From NCBI GenBank assembly GCA_013398055.1, contig VZRS01004545.1:162158-226157 (forward strand): a stretch of DNA of 64,000 nt. Reading direction: 5' to 3'. The DNA is from Ifrita kowaldi. Lineage: Eukaryota > Chordata > Aves > Passeriformes > Cinclosomatidae. Each line of letters begins with the position of its first letter. Within the stretch, counting starts at the first letter, position 1. Positions 36,743 to 49,612 of the stretch are shown here, one piece after another. The notes beneath the pieces are model-generated. The model was given only the letters and a program-made list of their open reading frames with translations, did no database searches and was not told where the DNA came from. Made by a program: the position numbers and the translations under genes.

Positions 36743-37027
36743 TCACCCACACCATTCTCCTGATTGGGTGGCCTGTAGCAGACTCCCACTATAACATCCC
36801 CTGTCCCTGCCCTCCCCCTTAATCTTCACCCACAAGCTCTCAGCAGGCTCCTTGTCCTTTCCCAGGCAGAATTCCAGATTCTCCGGCTGGTCACTGACAT
36901 AAGGGCTACATTCTGTCTTGTGTCCCTGGCCTTTCTTTCCTAAAAAGCCTGAAACCTTCCACTCCAAAGCTCTAGTCACAGCAGCCATCCCACCACATCT
37001 CCATGATGCCAGTGATGTCATCCTCAA
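36743..37027 (-). pseudogene. CR1 ORF2 endonuclease fragment
   Basis: The minus-strand frame reads LEFCLGKDKEPAESLWVKIK and then GCYSGSLLQATQSGE, corresponding to the central endonuclease part of CR1 ORF2 (the 'ESLWVRI..GVCYRPP' region) with damage at the CYRPP motif. The N-terminal catalytic portion is missing because of 5' truncation. Confidence 0.75.
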
Positions 37028-37140
37028 GCAGGTGTGTGCACATCTCTAGTTCTTCTTGTTTGTTCCCCATACTCTGTGTGTTTGTGTAGAGGCATTTGAG
37101 CCGGGCCCTGGATAAAGCCAGCTCGCCGGCTGGAGTATCT

Positions 37141-40100
37141 GGAATGCCTCTGCATTATGCTTATATATTTCAAAAATACCTTTACATATTTTTTTAGGAG
37201 CATGGAAAAGAGGAAGGAAGGCGTGTTGATAATTACTTGAAAGGAGTTGATAATTAATCAGCAGCAAAGGCTGAAACACTTTTAAAATTATTTCTTCGGA
37301 AGGATAAATAGGATCAGATCAGATAGAAAAGAATGAAAAAAAAATGGGACTTTGTGCAAACAACTATGCCCATTATTTTTTTCTGAGCCAAACTGTCTGC
37401 AATACAGAAGACTGGGCCTGAGGCATCAACACTGTGAGTCAAAATTCAGGCTTAGAAGTTTCAGGCTGGTTGATTCTGGGGATTTGCTGTAGGCCCAGCT
37501 GTGCAGTAGAAGTGATCATGTTCAAGGCCACTTAAATGTGTTAAATTGTTTAGAAGAAGTAAAGCAGAGAGAAAGTCTTATGCCAAGATGCTTCAATGAA
37601 TCACAAAGCTGGAGAGAAACAGGCAGCTTCTTAAAGCAATGAAGGTGCCTGCACATCTGGGCTGTAAAGGATGTAAAGAAACTTTTGCGGCACTGTAGGA
37701 CAAAACTGACAGTAACTGGAATTATTACGAATCAGAAAGAAGAATATAAGTTTATATACTCCAATGACTCCAGCACTAACTGGAAAAAAACTTTTAAAAA
37801 ATCATGTATTGGCTGACAGTCTTGCAGAATGCCATAAACATGTTTTTCAGCATAGTATCTCTGAAGAGACAGTGCTTTCCTTGCAATATGGATCTGTGGA
37901 TCTAAGTAACCTGATATAAAAATATTGCCCCAGTTAACCCAGCATACGGGGATGAGCACATGCACATGTTCTTTAGGCTTTAACATTCCATTATTGAAGG
38001 GAACATGTTTCTGTATTGCATAATCTAAAGCCTGTTTTGATTACACAGGATAATTGCTCTGTTGGACAAAAAAATTTATTTTCTAGCACTCTTCTTATTA
38101 TATATGTCCCCGGTTTTTTAAAATAACGTAATAGCATAAGTGTGTGCCTGGACCACTCCTGATAGTACTTTCTTACAATACTTTTTAAACTGAGCAATTC
38201 AGTTAATGTCGATAAATCCATGAGGTGGGAAGACCCATAATCTTTGTTTCATGAATAAAAGCTGGACATCTGGAAAACAGAAAGCTCCTGCAAAAGTCTG
38301 GATCAGAATGAGGGAGATGAGTTTTCCTGACTCTCCTGTGGGTGCCTTAGTTACGGGAGCTTTCTTGTTATTATTTCTTGTGGGTTTTGTACCTTTTCCA
38401 TTGATTTTTTCCCCCACTGTGGCCTGCATTTTTCACTGTTTTATCCAACAGTGAACTATCTGTGTTAAAAGGTAACAATAAGCAATATATATAAAATTTC
38501 TCATACAGAGCGAGTTTCTACATCTGTGATTAAGAAATATACAGGGAAACACTGCATCGCATGGGGAAGTTACCCCAAAGAGAAATCGCAGGAGTCACAC
38601 ACTGGAGCTAAATGAATATCCAAAATGGCAATGAAGGAAAGCTAAAGGACATAATCCACAAAATGCTGAGTGTATGAATTATAGCCCTTAGCTAAGCCTG
38701 ATTTGTGAGGCTAGTACTTACACAGCAGATAACCCAGGCTGACAGTGACCTTGACAGCACTACAACAGTAATATTTTCTGTAAAGGCTGGACAGCTTTCA
38801 GCCCATTTCTCCCAAGTGGGAGCTACAAGCACACTTGTGTGCAGCAACGTGGACCCAAGTAATCCTTGCTATGTGCCTGTCAGTGATACAAACAGAATAT
38901 GGCTCTTTGGGCACAACAAATGCCTCCCTCCCTTCTTTCTTCTGCCCTTGATAAGACCCATTTGAGCAGCATGAAGAGCTTTTCCCTAGAGCGTGAGTCC
39001 CCTTTCTTCCCTCTTTCAGCGTGGAGCTGAGCAGCAATGCAGTGCACAGGGGATCTGGTTCCAAGTCCACTGAGCAACTGCAAGTATTTTGTGACCTTCT
39101 CAGCCAATACATCTGCCTTTTGGGAATTACAGTTGATTTTCTTCATTTCTACATGTGAAGACAATGCTTCTACACTATGTTACAGCTACATAGATAGGTA
39201 AATTGTAAGTGCTTTGCGCACAGCTCCTCTTTAAGTAAACGATAGTGAAACTCTGGTTCTTAGTCTTTTGTGGAACAAATTGCTGGGGAGATAAAAAAGT
39301 TAAAAATAAAAGCAATATGAAAGTTTTTGGGTGATAGTCTGTTCTCTCTTCACTTTGCTGCCAAGACCTGTGTTTGCAGTACTCTGCTTTTTGCTGGCTA
39401 CAGCTGATATTACTTCTGCACCAAGCTGCGAGAAGAGTGCTGTTAACTCTCTGGAGCAGTGACGTAAATCCTGAAAAATCCACCAAGGGAATGGGCGGTG
39501 GCAAGACCGACAGATCGCTGCAAGGAGTGGTGAGTCCTTTGAAGGCTTCATCTTATGTCCCACCCTTTGATGAGTCTTCAAACCCTCTGATGGAAAAACA
39601 TGCTATGTCCTTGTAGCTGAATTTCAAGTGCATCTGTTACACTGCAAATGGACAGCCTGGGCTGACTCGAAGTGTTTGCTCTGTTACAAGACAAAAAAAC
39701 CCTACCAAAGCCACAAACCAACCCCATGGACAGATTGATGGCAAGGGGTAACAACTGAGAGAAAAAAACAGATCATAGGGGGCAACATGGATTGCACAAG
39801 CCCAGCACAAACACTGGCTTTGTTCCCTGCAGAGTCTTTCAGTTGCTTCTGTGAAGGGAATAAGAACAACTTGTAGCGGTTGGGGTTTATTGTGTGTTTA
39901 CTTTAAAAAATATTTGCACTGCGTGCCTCAGTTTCCCTATAAATGGAAGCAATTTGGTTCAAGTGTTGCCCTGTGTGAGAGGCAGGGAAACTGGCAATAT
40001 TTGCAACTTTTCTGCTTGGACCTGAAAGGAACTTTTTGCCCAAGTTGTCCTTCAGGGTAGAAAACAGCAGGCTTGAGCTGTTGGACATTACTGTTAAGGG

Positions 40101-40699
40101 GAAAAAGGCCCTGATGACAAGAGAAACTGGATTAATAAGAGTTAATAAGAAGAAAAATTCAGGAGTCTCTGTAAATGTTGGGGTCTAGACCAAGCACCTG
40201 TAAGACAAATGTGTGACAGTTCCCACCCACTCCCTTTTGCTATTTTTGTCCCATCTGAATTCCAGCTCTGCCAATTCATTCTCACATCTGTTCTCAGACT
40301 TGGTATCAACACCGACTTAATCACATTCCTTCCATCTACTGAGCTGGAAGCGTAGGGCTATGTAGAAGCCAGGACAAATTAACCCCTTCCCTCCATTAGC
40401 ACCAGCTAGCACGCCTCTCTTGACATGTAGCTGCTGGTGTTTGGGTGGGCAGCAGGGTCGATGGGGCAGTCAGCTCCCCAAGTGGAGAGTGTGCTGAGCA
40501 CACTACTGCCAAAATAGCCTGGCTGGTACATACTGACTGCCGGAGATCTGGAGGGGTAGCAGCATCTGGGGCTCTGTGAGGAGAACAGCCAGCAGATGAA
40601 GCAGGTCCACCTCCTCAGCTCAGCCTCTCAGACCACACCTGGCTCCGTCACCTGGTTCCAGACCCCCAAAACTGCCCCCAAAGCAATCAGGGCTATGCT
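37141..40699. other. Intergenic, no recognised feature
   Basis: Only short open frames (109 codons at most) with no family motifs. I see no RNA gene or clear repeat. Confidence 0.45.
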
Positions 40700-41090
40700 G
40701 CTAGTCCTGTGAGGAGAGGCTGACCAGCTGGGGCTTGGAGAAGAGATGGGTTTGGGGAGGCCTTAAAAGCAGTGCCCCAGTAAATATGAGGAAGGTATCA
40801 AGAAGAAAGAGCCAGGCTTTTTACAGTGATGCATGGTGGGAAGATGAAAGGGAATGAGCATAAACTGAACAAGAGTAGTTCAGGGAGGGATATTGTTTTC
40901 CCCTTGAGGACAGCCTAGCAATGGAACAGGTTTTCACAGAGGCTATCACATCTGCATCCTTAAAGGTTTTCAAGACCTAACTGAACAAAGCAACTTAGTC
41001 TGATCCCAACGCTTACCTTGCTTTGAGAAGGAGGTTGGACTAGAGACTTCCTGAGGTCCCCTCCCACATCAGTTATCCTATAAAGCTACA
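40700..41090 (+). mobile_element. CR1 LINE 3' fragment, sense
   Basis: Landmarks are 'gtgaggagaggctgacc' near 40710, 'catccttaaaggttttcaag' near 40956 and 'gaaggaggttggactagaga' near 41027, followed by 'ctgaggtcccctcccacatc'. This is the 3' UTR order of CR1. The final octamer repeats are worn away. Confidence 0.9.
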
Positions 41091-43640
41091 CTTTTCATGT
41101 CAGAGAACATTCATTTAGTACTACTCTTTGAGTTCATCGCACTATGAATGGACCACTCCAAGACATCCGCCCTCTGCCAGTAATGACCAAAAGTATCTCG
41201 GACAAAAATTTTTAGAATACAGTATGAAAAGTTGTTGTGGGATGAAAGAAAAAACAAACAATGGGCAATCTATGCCTCAAAATTAGAACGCAAGTAAAAT
41301 GGCAACAAACATGATTTTTTAAACTTTACTTCTTCACCCAAGGGCAAACACACAAGGATACATGGGATGCTATCAGAGACATTTCTCTGTGTTCTGGCTT
41401 TTCTCAATATGAAACAGATCTTATCGTGGCCCTTGCAGGAATCCACAGTCTCCAGTACATCTTGTATTTGAATTTTCAAAGTGTTCATAAAATGTGACAT
41501 TTAATAAAGACAGTTTTTGTCTTCATCACATCCCTGAGTCTCAGAACTATGTGACAGCAATGGGCAAGTGACTGCACACGCACACACATGGGCTAAAGGA
41601 GCCAAGCACATGGTCTCATCATTTTTTTAGTCTGTGCAGCACTTACCCATACTGGGTTTTACGGGTGGATAAAAACAACCAAAATAAATTCCTAACCTGT
41701 GGCACACTGTGGAAAAAGAGCCAGCCTTATGTTTACACAACCTTTTGTCCTTGCAGACATCAGATCTTGGGAGCTACTGCCTTGTGGGGCAGTTCAGCAG
41801 GAGGGTCTCTGCTAAAAGAGCTGCGAATCCACTTTCCTGGCTGGGGGAAGCAGCTTCCCCTTCTCCCTGCTGTCTCACTCAGCTCCCATCCTCGGGCTTG
41901 CAACTGTGCCCTCAATTTGCCAAAAGCTGAGATCCCAGATCAGATGCTGGGACCTTTCTGCTAGGATGCAAAACACTGGTCCCAAGGCTACATATTTTAG
42001 CTAAGCTCTTTTGAACATGTGTTTTGCAGGACCTAAGTTACCCAGAAACTCCTTATTGCTTTCTTATTTCTTAGGGATAGTAGCAAGCCTACATTAAGGA
42101 CTATGAAGAGCCCTTATATTCCAGCAAGTTCCCAGGATAAACAGATGATCTGTGTGGGACTTTTGGGAGGGCACCTGGTACCCAAGAAGAAATGAGAGAT
42201 TTGTATACAGTAGGAGCTCTTTTGTTAAGTGCACAGTGCAGTATCTACACGCAAATCAGGTTGCCAGGCCCTCTGTCCTACTTACTACATAAGTACAGTC
42301 AAGTGGATTAAGATCCAGGCCATTGTCACTGGTTCACTGCTTTTCACTTAAAAGAACTAGTTAAAGTGTTCCTTCCCTTGGGAAAAAAAAAGAAACTACT
42401 CTCCCATGCTGCTCCCTGCAAAAGACACCCAACATTAGTAAAACAAGACAAGCGACACTCCTACAGCTCCTAAACAACCAAATTTGGCAAAGTTTGCAAT
42501 GACCCTAGAATAAGAGATTCTCCCCTCAGTTCATGCTTTTTGTCACCTAAGCAGGTGGGTTTGTCTTCACACAGCTTCTTTCCATTTCACTCCATCTTAA
42601 CAGCTGTAAGTGTCTCTGGTAAATTGTGCTAGTACATTTCCACTAACATTAGCAAAAGGGAAAAAAAGTCAGCTCAGCTGACAACAACTATCGTTGTATG
42701 AAGATTAATCTTTATATAGACTGCAGAACACAGATCTGTTCTACATCTTCCAGAACAGCCCGTACTTTGTTTCCACTCTTCTCAACAACAGACTTCATGC
42801 AAAAAATAAAAAGAATTAAAATTAAAATCACTGTATTTTAGCATTGCTATGTTCACACTGCTATTCTCTCAGGCTTCACAATTCATGCTGTAGTTGGCAA
42901 ACTATTTCTCTTTCTGCTAGCAGCACAGGGGAGAAGTGGAGCTACTCCCTACAAATTCCTAGGAAAGACAAAATACAGCTTTGTTCCACTTTGAAGAAAT
43001 AGTCACAGGTTACCTTATTAACACCTTGTAGTACAGGAAGAGTATAAGCTTTTGCCACATTAAATAGCAAAACATAACCTAACGCACGGGAGGCCTATCC
43101 TGACATAAACACAATGGCATGGCAAGCATTAAAGCTTTGTGTATGGTAAATTAGAACTTTGAAAAACATCTCAGTTGGGAGCAATTTTGGAAATTTTTGA
43201 AACATGAATTACTGAGTTTTTCTCCTCCCCCCGGTTAAATGGTCTGTGAGGATTGGTTGCCTTGGAGAAAAAAAAATAAAGTGTCGACACTTGACATACT
43301 CAATCCATCCATAAATGTAAACACGCTTGAACTGCAGTTGAGTTTTTCTTTTGCTAAAGAGCATGTGGAAGCAATTACCTGAATGTAGATGTGATAAAGA
43401 ATGGATGAAATGCAAACCAAATGATGCCTTATTACTTAATATAAAGAGACTGTTCTGTGAGATCAAAGTTGTGCAGCACAAAACGTAATGGGCTTCACTG
43501 GAGAGAGGCTTCAGAGATTTGTTTAAAACACGCATGCATTTTGATGAAATGCTAAGTAGACAAAATTAGGGTAAGTTTAAAGAGTTTGCCAGTACCAGAT
43601 CTATGATCTTCAATAACATCTTTACTCTCCTCCCACCTTT
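41091..43640. other. Intergenic, no recognised feature
   Basis: About 2.5 kb with no gene, RNA or transposon that I recognise. Confidence 0.45.
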
Positions 43641-43695
43641 TGCTGCTCTGTGCCATTCCCAGATGCTGTGAGGCTGGCAATGAGAAAGGGAACAA

Positions 43696-43891
43696 GTACA
43701 GAGAAAGTCTTTCCTGTGTAGGCAGGGGGTGCTAATGGTGACATTTCTTCCACGTCTCGGGATAGAGTAGTTCTCATTCCTGGCTTCCCTGGCTTCATCA
43801 TGGCTGGGGATGAGAACTACTCTATCCCGAGACGTGGAAGAAATGTCACCATCGGCTCCCGCTGCGGACACGGGAAAGACTTTCTCTGTAC
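43696..43891. repeat. Long inverted repeat (81-nt arms, 34-nt spacer)
   Basis: The left arm 43696-43776 is the reverse complement of the right arm 43811-43891. The inner 42 positions (43735-43776 against 43811-43852) match perfectly. The outer 39 match at about 80 percent, with no length change. Weaker similarity continues outward to about 43650 and 43940. Because of the symmetry, both strands contain an open frame with the same peptide ENYSIPRRGRNVTI. An RNA from either strand would fold into a long hairpin. I do not recognise a transposon family or target-site duplication. Confidence 0.9.
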
Positions 43892-43941
43892 ATTTGCATT
43901 GACCCCTTGTGCTGCAGCTTCCCTGTGCCCCAGCCAGCACT

Positions 43942-46676
43942 CTGTGCCCAGTTTCTACCTCAGCACATATTTCTCCTTTGAGTCAATATGATCAGGAAGG
44001 GCAGCAAGACAACCTCTCCCAAGGACAAAAATACTGAAGCAGAACAGAAATCTCAGGACTAATTTCCAAAAGCTTTCCTACCACAGGCCATATAATAAAA
44101 TACAGTTCCCATCAAGATCCTGCTTTGTATTTCACCACCTTCTCTGGTGTTAGATTTACTTATCTATTTCTTTTTGATGATTTGTCTTTTTAAGAAGCTG
44201 CATGCAAAAGACAAGGAGAGGGCACGTTGGGAAAATGGGGTAGTGGTTTCTGTATAACTCCACCACAACATCTGAACTTGCTCCCTTGCCTTGCCTTCCC
44301 TCCCACATGCCCCTACCCTCCCCCTGCCTGGGAGCTGCTGCTTATTGCTTTTGCCCAAATGTTGTTTCTGATCATGTAGATTTGATCATCATCTTTGTCT
44401 GAAGTCTGTGGAGCAGCTCAATGGTTGACAGTGCTGGGTCCCCCATAACATAAATCAATGAGCAATAAAGTTAAGTATCCAAGTCAAGCATAGAGAAAGC
44501 CAACTGACATTGAACTGTATGCATTAATTAAAAAGAAGAAAAGTAAAAGCGCATTTAACTAGCAATGTTGGGTCTTGAGTTATTGAAAGGATTAAAAAAA
44601 TAATGCAAGTTAGAAAGAGCACATACAGAATTAATGCTGCCTGTCTCCCACAGCATTAGCTCTTTAAAAGAAGTCATATATGCTAAACTCCCAAAGAGAC
44701 TATTTTCTTTTGTTTTTCAATTACACGTGATAATGGGGAACATTTTGTGAATGACTCTGATGCTTATGCCTCCAATAAAACCCAGGATACTGTACCTCAT
44801 TCATGCTTATTTAACGATCTTGTAAAGAAAAAACCCAACAGCACCGTAACAAAATTATGATTGAATCAGACATTTTCCCTTCTCAGCTGAAGAATTGTTA
44901 AGTATTGCTATTGAAAACTCATTGTTATGCACTATTTTTGCAGTGGCCACAGCGTTCAAAGCAGCTTAGGGAGCAAATATAAAACACACTTGCCACCACA
45001 GAGAACACAGAGTTTACAGTGGCTTTGATCATACAAGCACTAATCCTTTCATTTTAGAGGGGTTATTCACAGGCATAAATATTAAAATAATACCAAGTAT
45101 TGGCACTGTCAGATCATAATTAGATGTGAACATGACACATTGCAAGACAAAAGAAGGGTGGAAAAATGTAATGATTGAGTACAGCTCACCTGGGTGCTGT
45201 AGCAGCTTTTCTGGTTTCCCTTTTTTGTCCTTTCCAGCTTGCTTGGAGTCAGAAACCAGAGGCTCAGAGAGAGCCAGGAACAATGGGGTGGGGACTGGTA
45301 TCAGTGTTAAACTGGCAGCAGCACAGAGTAATGGCATTGTGGCTAAAACAACCATCAGCTGGGAGATTCACTTTCTTACAGCAGAAATTTAGCTTGCAAA
45401 GACGATCTTAACCATCTTACTTAAGCTGTTTAATCATGCCTTTCCACCACTATTTTTACCCCCCACAAAACTGAACTCCTGACCAGACAAATGAAGGATT
45501 GAAAGCTGCTCTTTCACTAACAGATGAGCAACTTGTCATTGCTACAGTGGGAATGGGAATCTCCCACTCAAGACTAAGGCTGGGTTGGCAGCACCTCATT
45601 AGCTCATTAGCTTCATTACCTGTGGCTGATGGTCAAGTCAGAATAATTTGCTGTTATGTGGATTGCATGTTTCAGAGTTCATTTTGTGCCCTGCAGAGCA
45701 CTGTCAGACCATCCTTTCACTCTCTGCTCAGCTTTGAAAACAAAGCCTGGTGGTGATGGGGAGGATGCTCCACCACTTCTATTACTGCTGGCACACAGAC
45801 CCATTCTGGGAGAGCTGCCTTGTTCAAAACACACTTTGTGGTCTTGTACTAGTGTGGCCTGGTGTCTTCCTTCCTACAGGGCTGTATGAAAGTGAATTGT
45901 TGTCCTCAAGGTTTTTATTTTTTATAGTTTATTTTGGTAGTTTCTTTAGTTTTTTTCCGAGTTAATATTTAGGCTGTGAGGTTTTTGTTATTCTTCCAGG
46001 GTTGAGATGTAGGTGATTTTAGTGAAAGGGAAAGGTTTTAGTTGTGGAGATGGACTTCACTTTAGGATGCTGGTTACAAGCATAGTGGGTTTGTAACAAC
46101 AGATACTGCAGGGCAGGACACACGTGTCACTTAAAAAGCCCAGATACACAGAGTCGGTTTTGTTATGCCATTCCCCTTAAATTCCCAGTGAAGTAAATGT
46201 GTCTTCCTGTGGGATTAACTCACAGCTCCAAATCCACAGAGCCTGCTCCATGCATGCAGCACCTGGTAGCTGCCTTGATTTGACACAGATGTAACCATGA
46301 GCATAATCTGTCCTCAGCCTCTGAATTTCTTGTGAAAATTAGGGGTTTAATCACCTGGATGAGAAACTGAAAAGCTTCTAATGACAGCAGCTGAAAGACC
46401 TTTCATTTGCAAAACATACCAGGTGACCCTGAGTATGTCCATTTTAGGTGGCTGAATTCATTAACCCGAGAGACAGATTTCAGGTGTTTTCACCGGACAA
46501 CACCTGGTGCTTCCTGGCAGGCAGACCTGTGTGGTCTGTCAGTTTCCATGTTAGCAGGTAATGGTTATACTGATAGACTGGCAGGCAAAAGGAGGTCTGC
46601 CTGTCCTGGAGAGGAACACTCTGGCTAGCAGCAGACCCATTCCTCCAGTCCACAGCTTGCATTAATTAGAAATTAA
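43942..46676. other. Intergenic, no recognised feature
   Basis: No recognised gene or repeat. There are several T- and A-rich stretches, and open frames do not exceed about 110 codons. Confidence 0.45.
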
Positions 46677-47172
46677 CTGCATCCAGCTCCGGGGCCCCCA
46701 ATGTCAGAAGGATGTGGACTTGCACGAGTGAGTCCAGAGCAGGCCAGGAAGATGATCAGGGGGCTGAAGCACCTCTCCTATGCAGACAGGCTGAGACAGT
46801 TGGGGTTGTTCAGCCTGGAGAAGAGAGAGCTCCAGGGAGACCTTAGAGCAGCCTTACAGTGTCTGAAAGGGGGCTGCAAGAGAGCTGGAGAGGAGCGTTT
46901 CATAAGGGCATGTAGGGATAGGACAAGAGGAATTGGCTTGAAACCGAACATGGGTGGGTTTAGATTACATACTAGGATGAGGGTGGTGAGGCACTGAACA
47001 GGTTGCCCAGAGAAGTTGTGTCTGTCCCATCCCTGGCAGTGTTTGAGGCCACGTTGGATGGGGCTTCCACCTGGTCTAGTGGAAAGTGTCCCTGCCCATG
47101 GCAGGGGTCTGGAACAGATGTTCTTTAAGTTCCCTTCCAACCCTAATCGTTCTATGATTCTATGTTTCTATG
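46677..47172 (+). mobile_element. CR1 LINE 3' fragment, sense, well preserved
   Basis: The segment starts in the end of ORF2 ('ccagctccggggcccccaa'). It runs through a stretch translating to MIRGLKHLSYADRLRQLGLF, includes the 3' UTR ('ccctgcccatggcaggggtc') and ends in tandem TTCTATGA-type octamers near 47150-47172. It has a 98-codon open piece at 46701-46997. It is among the youngest CR1 copies in the window. Confidence 0.95.
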
Positions 47173-47690
47173 AAATCTATGCGATTGACATGTCCCCTGT
47201 GGACCTATGGTGGCACCCAAAGAGTGGTCCAGGTGGCCTTGCTGATGCCTGTGCTTAATTACTGAGTCTGGATCTGAGAGGATGGTGGGAGGGATGTGTG
47301 AGGATGGCAGGGAATCAGGGCTGGGCATCATTCTGGAGACAGGATTTGGAGCCTCTGCTCCTAGCTAAATAAAAAGCATCAGGTTGTGAAGGTAGCAGGA
47401 CGAGGTGCTCCATCACTCTCTGACATGGGGTGCTTTTTTTCTGCTCTGAAGAAAACTCCCATGCCTGGCAACTGCAGTGAAGTCAAATATTAGACCCCCT
47501 TCTGCAAGCAACTGCTTGGCAATCCCACGTGTCCCAAGAGGAGCTGCAGTATCTGTTCTCCACAGCTGTGGAAGTGCAATTTTATTGTGGAGAGGCAATC
47601 TTTAGTCACTCAGAAATTCACCATTTCATTTCCTTATAAAGCATTTTCAGGATTTCCCCCCTCCACCCCCCAGGTATTGAGAGCTTTCTT

Positions 47691-47710
47691 TTAAATAAAA
47701 TAAAATAAAA
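47691..47710 (+). repeat. AAAAT simple repeat
   Basis: Three to four AAAAT units. Confidence 0.9.
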
Positions 47711-49420
47711 CAGGTTCATCTCCAAGGAGATGTGAGAAGCTGTTTTGGGGAAAACTATCTCTCAACAGAAGTCTCAGCCAAAAACATGAACATGTGACAG
47801 AAAGCTGCAGTGGCACACGTGCCATCTCAGCTGCGTGTGGGGTGCCCAGGGCGTGTCCAACACTCCAGAACTACTCTGTGTGTCCTTTCAGGCCGCTTCA
47901 CTGTTCTCATCTGCTTTTTATGGCCACATCACAGCTTCAGAGAGCAGACCTCACCCTCTATTAAACTTGACCTGCACAGCCTAATTGCGTGAGGACACAG
48001 CCCAGTCTGCAACATCACAGCCACTTCCACGGTGAATTGGATTTGTCAGTCTCTGGGCTGTGGTCTTCTAATGTGCTATATTATTAAGTTGCTTTGCCTT
48101 AAGTTGCCAGCTAATGGAATAACCCCTTTGTCTTTATTAGAGAGAGTCCACAGCTTTATTAAGTTACATAATTCACAACCAATAGTGTAATCAATAAAAC
48201 ATTAACAAACATGTAACCTTAGACAAACCTCACATATTGATTTCTTTAAAGATTCTCACAAAGCCTGCCTTTGGCTGAAAAAAAAATTCAGTCCCAGTGG
48301 CAAGCCCCCAAAACACTTAATGCATTAAGGTGTGACCACTGGAGGACAAATTGAAATGGCTTCCTTGGAAATAAAGCTGGCTCTCCCCTGGTCTTTGTGC
48401 ATCCACCCCAGAACTGTTATTTTTTGCAATTTGGAAGGAAGCTCCAATTTTCTCTTTTATGCCTCATCTTTGCTAGGAAAATAGTGTGTGTTGCAAAATA
48501 CAGTGGTTACCACACAGTTAAAAATGGACATAAATAATCTCTTACTGCATGAACAAAAATGGATACTGCAAACCTGTATTACCCAATGGTGATTAACCCT
48601 GGGGATTCTCAGGTGGACTGTAACTAGCTGTGGTAGTATCAAGCCTGACCTAGCCCTGTGTCTGCATTAGGTAGGAAGTTGTGTTTAACATCAGGTAAGA
48701 GACTCACTTTTCTTACACAAAACCTCATGTAAATATATTTTTCAACTGTAAAAAAAAGTATCTAATGCCTCTTGAGTGCAGTTGAGTGGATGATACTGAT
48801 ATACCTGCAGTTATGCTTTAGATGCAATCAGGAGAGCTAGTATTGTATTATCCCTACCTTTCTATTCTCAAGACTATGTGAAAAAACCCCCAAATCATAA
48901 GACTCTGTCTTCCAGGGCATCTATGTGCATTATCACACAACAGAATTGCACCAATGATAATTTCACAGGTAATTTAGAACTAGGCTGGAGGAAGTAGCAG
49001 AAAAAGCATCTCAGGGATGCAAGAGCAAGGAAATAGAGCAGATGTGCATCTGCTCCATCTTCAGTTTCAGTGGTTGGTGAAGACATACATATAATTTCTG
49101 GAACAATTATGTGCTTAATCTTTTTGTAACCTATATCCTTGAGTAGTACATTTATGTAAGGAAATTGTTTGGACATTGCTTTCCCTTGAAAAAAGAATCA
49201 ACTACTCATTTTGCAAGACTTTGAAAGGTTTTCTTGTCAAAAGGGATGTAGGTGAGATGGAGGAATAAAGGTTCCCAGCAAATGTTGGGGACTAGTGTGC
49301 AGAGTTCCCACGTCCCCTTTGGAGACTTTATCATTTAACAGCCACAACCCTCCTTTATTAGATCACTATAAAACAAGTGCCTGGAGGGAGTCAGAAATGA
49401 ATTGAATTTTGTAGATTTAA
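47711..49420. other. Intergenic, no recognised feature
   Basis: AT-rich sequence without recognised genes or repeats. Confidence 0.45.
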
Positions 49421-49612
49421 ATGATTGTGTGGGACCTTTTTGGCTTAATATATACCCCAGAGAGGTTTGCTACTAGAACTTGGGAACTTTATAATAAGAA
49501 TAATTCCTTAGCTAGAGATCTTTATCTTGTTACATTAATGATTCACTGGGGGCTTATGCTGGAAAATGAAGGGAAATTTTTAAAAAGGCTATTAGATCAA
49601 ATGTTCTTATAG
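49421..49612 (+). other. Unidentified open segment with coding-like composition
   Basis: A 63-codon frame in AT-rich DNA reads like ordinary protein (WDLFGLIYTPERF, WELYNKNN, LENEGKFLKRLLDQ) and has an ATG and a stop. I cannot assign a family. The surroundings carry no splice pattern that I can tie to it. It could be a decayed retroelement or viral insertion, an exon of an unknown transcript, or chance. Confidence 0.25.

Larger units (their letters stand above)
34262..37140 (-). mobile_element. Long 5'-truncated CR1 LINE, antisense, downstream of CD83
   Basis: The left end carries the reverse-complement CR1 3' terminus (ATCATAGAATGCTAAGAGG). It continues through the 3' UTR, the ORF2 reverse transcriptase and part of the endonuclease, about 2.9 kb in all. 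The element is therefore transcriptionally opposed to CD83 and starts about 450 bp past its poly(A) site. Long open pieces survive (for example 209 codons at 34499-35128), separated by frame breaks. This suggests a fairly young but dead copy. The right boundary near 37140 is approximate. Confidence 0.93.

Noticed and set aside
43566..43940. 124-codon minus-strand frame as a gene
   Set aside because: Its central peptide is repeated by the plus-strand frame at 43800 because the DNA is palindromic. The frame is a by-product of the inverted repeat.
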